Below are positions 1 to 4,983 of a stretch of DNA of 5,255 nucleotides, piece after piece. The position numbers and the translations under genes are program-made. The stretch is from an uncultured Eubacteriales bacterium (GTDB lineage: Bacteria > Bacillota > Clostridia > Peptostreptococcales > Anaerovoracaceae). The stretch spans positions 1 to 5,255 of the forward strand of contig CADBSP010000180.1 in NCBI GenBank assembly GCA_902797405.1. Direction: 5' to 3'. The notes beneath the pieces were generated by a model. That model saw nothing but the letters and a program-made list of their open reading frames with translations. It was not told the origin of the DNA and did no database searches. Each line of letters starts with the position of its first letter. Position 1 is the stretch's first letter.

Positions 1-126
1 GCAGCTGACTGCCCAGTAGGTTGCATCTCCGAAGGCGATACACAGTATGTTATCGACGCAGGTCAGTGCATTGACTGTGGTTCTTGCGTAGAGAACTGCC
101 CAGTAGACGCACCTCACGCTGGCTAA
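1..126 (+). CDS. 2[4Fe-4S] clostridial-type ferredoxin, C-terminal part (5' truncated)
   Basis: The last 41 codons of a small iron-sulfur protein enter in frame from base 1 and end at TAA 124-126. The visible part holds a complete second cluster motif, C-x2-C-x2-C-x3-C-P (Cys 23, 26, 29 and 33 of the fragment, ending CPVD). It also holds the tail of the first motif: Cys4 followed by Pro, which in 2[4Fe-4S] ferredoxins ligates the other cluster. Cys8 is additional and close by. The family has about 55-60 residues, so roughly the first 15-20 are outside the window. These cytosolic proteins carry low-potential electrons for pyruvate:ferredoxin oxidoreductase, hydrogenases and similar anaerobic enzymes. 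A strong terminator follows immediately, so this is the last or only gene of its transcript. It is convergent with rex, and a redox link between the two is inference from proximity. Confidence 0.93.
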   Translation, partial: AADCPVGCISEGDTQYVIDAGQCIDCGSCVENCPVDAPHAG

Positions 127-142
127 TAAAGCGAGTAATGCG

Positions 143-175
143 GAAGGTTCCCAAAAGGGAACCTTCTTTATTTGC
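143..175 (+). terminator. Intrinsic terminator of the ferredoxin gene
   Basis: A perfect 10-bp stem (GAAGGTTCCC at 143-152, GGGAACCTTC at 157-166) closes an AAAA loop and is followed by the T-rich run TTTATTTG on the + strand. It starts 16 bases after the ferredoxin stop codon. On the - strand the stem is followed by a mixed sequence without a T-run, so it is not a good terminator for rex, although it lies just past the rex stop. The T-rich tail reaches almost to the rex stop codon at 178-180. Confidence 0.9.
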
Positions 176-177
176 TT

Positions 178-864
178 TTATTCCTCATTTAATGAATTGT
201 TTTGCTTTTTGGTGTGGCCCTTTTTAGCCTCATTTTTCTTTATGTCGTTCATTCTGTATGCCAGGGTGTGGATGCTGTCGGAAAGATGTACTACCTCCAA
301 TGCTACATGTTTAGGAACTTCTATGTCCGTTGTGGCAAAACTCCAAATCCCCTTAACTCCGGCAAAACAGAGCTTATCCGCAACTTCCTGTGCACTTTCT
401 TTGTCCACACAGATAATACCAATATCGATTCTTTCTTTTTCTACATATTCTACGATGTCCTCGTAGTCCATTATCTCTATGCCTTCCAGCATGGTGCCGA
501 TAAGGTTTTTGTTCTTTTCGAAGACTCCGCAGACCTTGAAGCCACCTCTTATCGTGTTTGTGTACTTGGTAATCGCATGGCCCAGGTTACCTGCTCCCAT
601 GATTACCATTCGGTACTCTTTATCCAAACCGAGGATGGCATCGATTTCTTCTCTAAGTCCCTCTACACTGTATCCGTATCCCTGCTGACCAAATCCACCG
701 AAGTTGTTCAAATCCTGTCTAATCTGAGATGCAGTGTATCCGATTAAGGTGCTGAATTCCTTTGATGAAATTTTTTCTACACCCTTCTTTTGAAGTTCCA
801 TCAAATATCGCCTGTATCTAGGCAAACGATTGATTACTGCATTGGAAATCTTAGTGTTTTTCAT
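178..864 (-). CDS. rex: Redox-sensing transcriptional repressor Rex
   Basis: Rex is a cytosolic homodimeric repressor that binds DNA when NAD+ is abundant and releases it when NADH rises, derepressing fermentation and NADH-reoxidation genes. The 228-aa product has the family architecture. Residues about 1-80 are a winged helix-turn-helix, with the family-typical recognition region ASQIRQDLNNFGGFG and a wing with QGYGY. Residues about 83-200 are a Rossmann fold with the dinucleotide motif GAGNLG at 90-95. A C-terminal helix (about 195-212) is of the kind that domain-swaps in Rex dimers. The last 15-20 residues are a charged Lys/Asn/Glu tail and probably disordered. The start is ATG 862-864, preceded by AAAGG at 4 nt and GGAG at 10 nt. 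The gene is last in the - strand series and convergent with ferredoxin. I found no clear Rex operator (TTGTTAA-type palindrome) or promoter upstream, where a tandem duplication lies instead. Confidence 0.96.
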   Translation of the reverse strand: MKNTKISNAVINRLPRYRRYLMELQKKGVEKISSKEFSTLIGYTASQIRQDLNNFGGFGQQGYGYSVEGLREEIDAILGLDKEYRMVIMGAGNLGHAITKYTNTIRGGFKVCGVFEKNKNLIGTMLEGIEIMDYEDIVEYVEKERIDIGIICVDKESAQEVADKLCFAGVKGIWSFATTDIEVPKHVALEVVHLSDSIHTLAYRMNDIKKNEAKKGHTKKQNNSLNEE

Positions 865-891
865 ATATCCTTTACTCCAAAATAATTAGTC

Positions 892-957
892 TCTGCTAAG
901 CTATGCGCTCGCACTGATTGTTTTTCTGCTAAGCTATGCGCTCGCGCTGATTGTTTT
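892..957. repeat. Two-copy 33-bp tandem repeat upstream of rex
   Basis: Copies at 892-924 and 925-957 abut directly and differ at one base in 33 (A913 versus G946). Each begins TCTGCTAAGC, contains TGCGCTCGC and ends TGATTGTTTT. The repeat lies between the acpP terminator and the rex RBS, fills most of that gap, and contains no ORF of note. The words TGCGCTCGC and GCTGATTGT recur in the 36-bp coding repeats of the ABC-F gene. No long inverted repeat lies within a unit, and there is no unique spacer between units, so this is not a CRISPR array. Confidence 0.93.
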
Positions 958-961
958 CTCC

Positions 962-989
962 AAAAAAATCAAGCCCGCCATAGGCGGGC
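962..989 (-). terminator. Intrinsic terminator of acpP
   Basis: Read on the - strand, a perfect GC-rich 7-bp stem (GCCCGCC, loop TAT, GGCGGGC; + strand 973-979 and 983-989) is followed by TTGATTTTTTT. The hairpin begins seven bases after the acpP stop codon (997-999). It should end most acpP transcripts and leave rex dependent on its own promoter or on read-through. Confidence 0.9.
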
Positions 990-996
990 CAACATT

Positions 997-1227
997 CTAC
1001 TCTGTTTGTTCTTCAACGTATTTGACAATGTCGCCTACTGTTTGGAATTTTTCTGCTTCCTCGTCCGGAATTTCAATATCGTATTCCTCTTCGATGGCCA
1101 TAATGATTTCAACAGCATCTAAAGAATCAGCTTCCAAGTCCTTCATAAGATTTGTCTCCAGTGCAACCATGGATTCATCCACACTTAGCTGGTCTACAAT
1201 GATTTCCTTAATCTTTTCAAATACCAT
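997..1227 (-). CDS. acpP: Acyl carrier protein
   Basis: This small acidic protein of 76 aa holds growing acyl chains on a 4'-phosphopantetheine arm during fatty acid synthesis and hands them to phospholipid synthesis in the cytosol. The attachment site is Ser35 in the invariant D-S-L motif, within LEADSLDAVEI. The four-helix ACP pattern is complete, including the acidic recognition helix and the conserved IPDEEAEKF and TVGDIVKYVE segments. The start is ATG 1225-1227, because GGAGG sits 6 nt upstream and the family start (MVFEKIKEII) aligns there. An in-frame extension to a TTG at 1312-1314 is possible on paper but would begin at the predicted transcription start. The gene has its own promoter and terminator, so it looks monocistronic and is not in a fab operon. 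In B. subtilis the corresponding position between ydiF and rex holds moaC. Confidence 0.96.
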   Translation of the reverse strand: MVFEKIKEIIVDQLSVDESMVALETNLMKDLEADSLDAVEIIMAIEEEYDIEIPDEEAEKFQTVGDIVKYVEEQTE

Positions 1228-1233
1228 GTTTAT

Positions 1234-1238
1234 CCTCC
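1234..1238 (-). promoter_or_regulatory. acpP ribosome binding site
   Basis: GGAGG on the - strand lies 6 nt before ATG 1225-1227. This strong Shine-Dalgarno fixes the 76-aa start over the longer open frame. Confidence 0.9.
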
Positions 1239-1278
1239 AAATCGTAACTGATATCTTTCTCGATATTTCCCTATACCC

Positions 1279-1314
1279 ACCGTTGGTGAATACGGTACGC
1301 TCCCCCTTCACCAA
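1279..1314 (-). promoter_or_regulatory. Palindrome at the predicted acpP transcription start: operator or leader hairpin
   Basis: Perfect 8-bp inverted arms, TTGGTGAA (1283-1290) and TTCACCAA (1307-1314), flank a 16-bp interior. The upstream arm, in transcription order, lies where initiation is expected from the -10 box at 1319-1324. A second 5-bp inverted repeat, ACCGT (1279-1283) with ACGGT (1292-1296), overlaps the first and could not form together with it. The position suits a repressor site, or an RNA hairpin if the transcript starts early enough. It does not resemble the FapR or FabT consensus sites I know. Function is inferred only. Confidence 0.5.
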
Positions 1315-1318
1315 GGCT

Positions 1319-1347
1319 ATTATAGAGAACTAATCATTGAAATGCAA
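1319..1347 (-). promoter_or_regulatory. Sigma-A type promoter of acpP
   Basis: On the - strand, TTGCAT (-35, 1342-1347) is separated by exactly 17 bp from a consensus TATAAT (-10, 1319-1324). Predicted initiation is about position 1311-1312, giving a leader of about 85 nt before the acpP ATG. This is the only strong promoter I could find in the window. Confidence 0.85.
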
Positions 1348-1424
1348 CCCTTTTTTCTTACGTTTTTCTTCACTGAGCAATCACAATCTTCATCCTGCGA
1401 TTACAAGGGTTTTGGGTAGAAAAT

Positions 1425-3764
1425 CTATTCTTCCGCCAAGGTCATCCATCGGTCGTAGACCTGATCCAATTCCTTTTTCCAATCCGCTACTTCCTGCGCC
1501 AGAATCCGCAGTTTTTCATGGTTTGTGGAGTTTTCCGGAAGGCACATTTCCGCTTCGTTTCTTTCTATCAAGGCTTCCAGTTCCTCGATTTTTTCCATGA
1601 GGGAATTCTGCTCACGCTCCTTCTTCCTGGCAGCGGCTTCTTCCTTCTTCTTAAGTTCACGTTCTTCTCTGGCGGATAATCCTGTATTTGCTGCATATTC
1701 ACTGCCGATTCTATCTGCGTTCGCACCGGTGATTAATGTCGCTGATTGTGTTGCGCTCACACCAGCGTTCAATGTCGCTGATTGTGTTGCGCTCGCATCA
1801 GCGTTCAATGGCGCTGATTGTGTTGCGCTCGCATCGGGGTTGCCGTACGTGCTCGCGTTTGGATTCGCGTCTGCACTCGCGTTTGGATGCATTCCCGATT
1901 TGGAGAATCCCTTTACATGAGCATTCCCCGATTCCATGGCTGATTTCTTTGCCAGATAATAATCGTATTTCCCGAGGAATTCTACCAGTCCTCCCGGGGT
2001 GAGCTCGAAAATCCTATCCGGAATCTTGTTCAGGAAATATCTGTCGTGGGTTACGGTAATCACCGTTCCCGGATACTCCATCAAAGCTTCCTCGAAGGCT
2101 TCCTTTGATGCAATGTCCAAGTGGTTCGTCGGTTCGTCCAGGACCAAAACATTGGCACCGCTCATCATAAGCTTAAGAAGAGATAGCCTGGCCTTCTCTC
2201 CACCCGATAGCCCGGCAACCTGGTTGAAGACCATGTCACCTCTGAACAGGAAGCGCCCCAGAATATTTCTGACCTCACCATCGGATAAAAGCCTATGGTC
2301 ATTGTGAATCTCGTCTATCACAGTGAGGTCGTTATGTAAAAGCATCTGGCCCTGATCGTAGTAACCCAGTTCAACGTTGTGCCCCGGTTTAACGTATCCT
2401 GTATCCGGTTCCAACTGTCCCAGCATAATCTTTAGCAATGTCGTCTTTCCTGTTCCGTTGTCTCCGATTATGCAAATCCGCTCTCCGCGTTTGATGTCAA
2501 AGTTTATATTTTTAAATAGAGTACGTTTTCCCAGTCTGCACTCCTCACTATTTTTATCTCCGCCGAGGTCTTCTCCTGTTGCCATTGATTTACCGGTCAG
2601 TGGATAACCATAGGAAATGTTCTCCCCGAACAAAGTGTCATAGCCGCTTTGGAATTTTTGATGGAAGTCTATTTTAATGGAGGCATTCTCTCCGCGCGGC
2701 TTCTCCAGACGTTCAACATGAGCCAGTCTTTTCTCTCTGGATGCTGCTCGTTTGGCAAGCTTCTCCGTGCCGCGTTCCTTGTAGCTTCTGATTAAATCCT
2801 CCTGACGGCGAATTTCCATTTGCTGTTTGTTGTATGCTCTAAGGTCAATCTCTCTTTGTTGGTGTTTCTTTTCAATGTACTCCGTATAGTTTCCCTTATA
2901 CATTGTGAGGCCGTGGCTCTCTACCTCGAATATATGCGTCGCGATACTGTCCAAAAAATATCTGTCGTGGGAAATCAGAATAATGGTTCCTCGATAGTTT
3001 TTTAGATACTGCTCCAGCCACTTAAGCGTTCCTATGTCCAGGTGGTTTGTCGGTTCATCGAGCATCAAAATATCCGGCTTTCTGAGCAATAGACACGCCA
3101 AAGCAAGGCGCGTTCTCTCTCCTCCGGAGAGGCTTCCCGTAAGCATTCTGTGGCTATCCTCGCCGAAGCCCATGGATGTCATAACTCCGATTATTTCGCT
3201 TTTGTATGTATATCCTCCGCGGCGCTCGAACTCTGATTGCAACGCATTAAGCCTGCTCCAAAGCGAAGCCTGTTTCGCCTCTCTGGATGAAGAGGAGTCG
3301 TTTGATGAAGCGGGCTCGTTTGACGATACGGAGTCGTTTGATGATGCGGGCTCGTTTGGTGTGGCGGAGTCGTTTGGTGTGGCGGAGTCGTTTGGCGCGG
3401 CGGAGTCGCTCGATATAATTGACTCACTCGCTAGCCTTGCGATTTCCTCGTTTAGAGATTCGATTTCCCTTTCCATTTCGTCAAGTCCCGAGAATATCCC
3501 CGACACCTCCTCAATAACCGTCTTATTTGGATCAAAATAATCTCTTTGTTTCAGATATCCCACGGAGATATCCTTGGACACGAAAAAACTCCCGGTGCTT
3601 GGTTCTAATTCACCGGTGAGCATATTCATCAAGGTTGTTTTCCCCGCTCCGTTCACTCCAACTATTCCGACCCTGTCGCCGGCGTTAACGTGAAAAGATA
3701 TATTCTCTAGTATTACGTCCGTTCCGTAGGATTTCCCCAGATTGGACGCCGAAAGTACAATCAT
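1425..3764 (-). CDS. ydiF: YdiF-type ABC-F ATPase with repeat-encoded insertions
   Basis: ABC-F proteins are soluble twin ATPases that bind the ribosomal E site and act on translation; they are not transporters, and no membrane segment is present. NBD1 has Walker A at 36-43 (GVNGAGKT), signature LSGGE 212-216, Walker B ending D236-E237 and switch His266. The P-site linker is the charged helical stretch about 295-355. NBD2 has Walker A 434-441 (GDNGTGKT), LSGGE 519-523, D543-E544 and His573. A C-terminal coiled coil spans about 697-779. Both catalytic glutamates are intact. At 779 aa it is about 140 longer than I expect for YdiF. The excess is a Ser/Asn/Asp/Pro repeat segment (about 115-166) in the arm, about 22 residues (389-410) before NBD2 strand 2, and an Ala/Ser/Asn/Thr linker (about 611-696). 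ATG 3762-3764 has GGAG 5 nt upstream. The ydiF identity rests on position between tsaD and rex. No resistance role is implied. Confidence 0.95.
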   Translation of the reverse strand: MIVLSASNLGKSYGTDVILENISFHVNAGDRVGIVGVNGAGKTTLMNMLTGELEPSTGSFFVSKDISVGYLKQRDYFDPNKTVIEEVSGIFSGLDEMEREIESLNEEIARLASESIISSDSAAPNDSATPNDSATPNEPASSNDSVSSNEPASSNDSSSSREAKQASLWSRLNALQSEFERRGGYTYKSEIIGVMTSMGFGEDSHRMLTGSLSGGERTRLALACLLLRKPDILMLDEPTNHLDIGTLKWLEQYLKNYRGTIILISHDRYFLDSIATHIFEVESHGLTMYKGNYTEYIEKKHQQREIDLRAYNKQQMEIRRQEDLIRSYKERGTEKLAKRAASREKRLAHVERLEKPRGENASIKIDFHQKFQSGYDTLFGENISYGYPLTGKSMATGEDLGGDKNSEECRLGKRTLFKNINFDIKRGERICIIGDNGTGKTTLLKIMLGQLEPDTGYVKPGHNVELGYYDQGQMLLHNDLTVIDEIHNDHRLLSDGEVRNILGRFLFRGDMVFNQVAGLSGGEKARLSLLKLMMSGANVLVLDEPTNHLDIASKEAFEEALMEYPGTVITVTHDRYFLNKIPDRIFELTPGGLVEFLGKYDYYLAKKSAMESGNAHVKGFSKSGMHPNASADANPNASTYGNPDASATQSAPLNADASATQSATLNAGVSATQSATLITGANADRIGSEYAANTGLSAREERELKKKEEAAARKKEREQNSLMEKIEELEALIERNEAEMCLPENSTNHEKLRILAQEVADWKKELDQVYDRWMTLAEE
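1729..1836. repeat. Three 36-bp in-frame tandem repeats in the ABC-F linker
   Basis: Units are 1729-1764, 1765-1800 and 1801-1836. Units two and three differ at 2 of 36 bases, and units one and two at 5. On the coding strand each encodes a 12-residue period containing SATQSA followed by (P/T)L. The segment lies between NBD2 and the C-terminal coiled coil, so copy number can change without breaking the frame. Each unit contains GCTGATTGT and, in two of the three, TGCGCTCGC; both words occur in the 33-bp repeat upstream of rex. Confidence 0.93.
1852..1899. repeat. Degenerate 24-bp repeat in the same linker
   Basis: CTCGCGTTTGGA occurs at 1852-1863 and again at 1876-1887, a period of 24 bp. On the coding strand this gives the paired P-N-A-S peptides around residues 627-638. 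Beyond the 12-bp core the two units diverge. It continues the Ala/Asn/Ser-rich linker next to the 36-bp repeats and is probably an older duplication. Confidence 0.7.
3301..3408. repeat. Six 18-bp in-frame tandem repeats in the ABC-F arm
   Basis: Six contiguous 18-bp units begin at 3301, 3319, 3337, 3355, 3373 and 3391. Units four and five are identical. The pattern fades into related sequence on both sides (about 3283-3300 and 3409-3426). On the coding strand the units encode a 6-residue period alternating N-D-S-A-T-P-like and N-E-P-A-S-S-like hexapeptides, roughly residues 119-160. The repeats sit between the two predicted helices of the arm subdomain of NBD1. Confidence 0.93.
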
Positions 3765-3769
3765 AATGA

Positions 3770-3773
3770 CTCC
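3770..3773 (-). promoter_or_regulatory. ABC-F gene ribosome binding site
   Basis: GGAG on the - strand lies 5 nt before ATG 3762-3764 and supports that start. The 75-base gap to tsaD holds no terminator and no convincing promoter, consistent with co-transcription. Confidence 0.75.
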
Positions 3774-3839
3774 ATTTATAGTTCTATTACAATGTATTTG
3801 CGATGTATTAACGCTTCAATCTTCATTACTTATTCGCAG

Positions 3840-4898
3840 CTAAAAGCTTAGATCCGCGTAGGCGTCCAGGCTTAGGTCGTCCGCTCCGAACTTCTGGTAT
3901 TTATAATATGCCGCCGAACCAATCATTGCAGCATTGTCTGTACACAGCTTCATTTCCGGAAGGTATAGCTCTATACTTTCTCTCTCGCATGCTTCCGTAA
4001 GCGCTTCCCTCAGCCTGCTGTTTGCGGCAACACCACCGGCAACCACCAGACGTCTCGGGGGAAGATCGATACCGTTATTTTTGGCAGCGTTTGAATTCGT
4101 TTCACTATATTTATTGACCGCCTCTATGGATTTTGTTACAAGAACATCCACGACGGCTTCCTGGAATCCGGCAGCAACATCGGCTGTGTTAATCTCGCGA
4201 CCCGCCTGGCGCTCTGAATTCACATGGTTAAGAACAGCGGTTTTAATTCCACTGAAGCTGAAATCAAGGCTGTCCTTCTCCAGGTAAACCCTTTTAAAAT
4301 GAATGGCTTCAGGGTTGCCCTCCTTTGCCAGTTTATCTATCTTTGGTCCACCGGGATAGCCCAGGCCGATTACGCGAGCGACCTTATCGTAGGCTTCACC
4401 AACCGCATCATCACGCGTGGAACCGAGGACTTTGATCTTAGTGTAGTCCTCCACCTCGACTATGTTCGTATGTCCGCCGGATACCACCAGGCAAAGAAAC
4501 GGTGGCTCCAAATCGGTATATGTAATGAAGTTGCTGCTCACATGACCATACATGTGATTAACGCCAACTAAAGGAATATTTCCGGCCAGGGAGTATCCCT
4601 TGGCTGCAGCAACTCCGATAACCAGCGCACCGATTAGACCGGGGCCATTTGTCACCCCAATAAGGTCGATGTCATCCCAGGTTACTCCAGCCTCATCCAG
4701 CGCACGTTGAACAACGGGGTTCATATTCTCCAGATGCTTTCTGGATGCAATCTCAGGAACCACGCCACCATAAGCTTCGTGAATTGCTATCTGAGAACTG
4801 ATTATATTGGAAAGAACCTGCCTGCCGCCATTAAGCACGGCAGCAGCAGTCTCATCACAGCTCGATTCAATTGCCAATGTTAAAAACTTTTCTTTCAT
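3840..4898 (-). CDS. tsaD: tRNA N6-adenosine threonylcarbamoyltransferase TsaD
   Basis: TsaD transfers the threonylcarbamoyl group from TC-AMP to A37 of tRNAs reading ANN codons, forming t6A, in a complex with TsaB and TsaE. The 352-aa product shows the ASKHA/Kae1 fold. It has the N-terminal motif IESSCDETAAAV (10-21), the metal ligands His115 and His119 in NHMYGH, the nucleotide-binding SGGHT (141-145) and GGVAANSRLR (288-297), and the metal ligand Asp321 in CTDNAAMIG. Length is slightly above the roughly 340 typical; an Asn/Ser-rich stretch at about 265-281 accounts for the excess. ATG 4896-4898 gives the family N-terminus, and an in-frame TAA at 4908-4910 rules out any upstream start. Its Shine-Dalgarno is unusually poor (AAGATAG at best). 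It follows the rimI-like gene by 85 bases, as in the B. subtilis cluster. Confidence 0.97.
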   Translation of the reverse strand: MKEKFLTLAIESSCDETAAAVLNGGRQVLSNIISSQIAIHEAYGGVVPEIASRKHLENMNPVVQRALDEAGVTWDDIDLIGVTNGPGLIGALVIGVAAAKGYSLAGNIPLVGVNHMYGHVSSNFITYTDLEPPFLCLVVSGGHTNIVEVEDYTKIKVLGSTRDDAVGEAYDKVARVIGLGYPGGPKIDKLAKEGNPEAIHFKRVYLEKDSLDFSFSGIKTAVLNHVNSERQAGREINTADVAAGFQEAVVDVLVTKSIEAVNKYSETNSNAAKNNGIDLPPRRLVVAGGVAANSRLREALTEACERESIELYLPEMKLCTDNAAMIGSAAYYKYQKFGADDLSLDAYADLSF

Positions 4899-4983
4899 TA
4901 ATCTATCTTAAATCTATCTATCTTTGTTTTCCTTTTGAATTCAGTTTTATATTTTATCTCTATTCAATCTTTCGCTTGTACCG

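Noticed and set aside
143..166. Bidirectional terminator shared by ferredoxin and rex
   Set aside because: The hairpin is symmetric, but on the - strand it is followed by mixed sequence without a T-run.
892..957. Two-unit repeat as a minimal CRISPR array
   Set aside because: The copies abut with no unique spacer, the unit has no CRISPR-like partial palindrome, and no cas gene is present.
865..1000. Rex autoregulatory operator
   Set aside because: Only loose half-sites such as AACAA or TTGTT occur; there is no TTGTTAA-like inverted repeat.
1228..1314. N-terminal extension of acpP to a 105-aa protein
   Set aside because: The extension starts at a TTG lying at the predicted transcription start. 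The GGAGG at 1234-1238 and the family N-terminus both point to ATG 1225-1227.
1346..1411. AACCCTT/AAGGGTT inverted repeat downstream of the ABC-F gene as its terminator
   Set aside because: The 7-bp arms (1346-1352 and 1405-1411) are more than 50 nt apart, no T-run follows on the - strand, and one arm overlaps the acpP -35 box. Chance is the simpler explanation.
3034..3540. 168-aa + strand open frame, and other antisense frames across the repeat regions
   Set aside because: They are shadows of the ABC-F gene kept open by stop-free GC-rich repeats, with no RBS or recognisable domain.
1425..3764. ABC-F protein as an antibiotic-resistance determinant
   Set aside because: Its location in the tsaD-rex cluster and its C-terminal coiled coil fit the housekeeping YdiF type; nothing visible ties it to a resistance subfamily.
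4899..4925. GATA tetranucleotide tract as a phase-variation switch for tsaD
   Set aside because: There are only two to three imperfect units, too few for slippage, and tsaD is normally essential.
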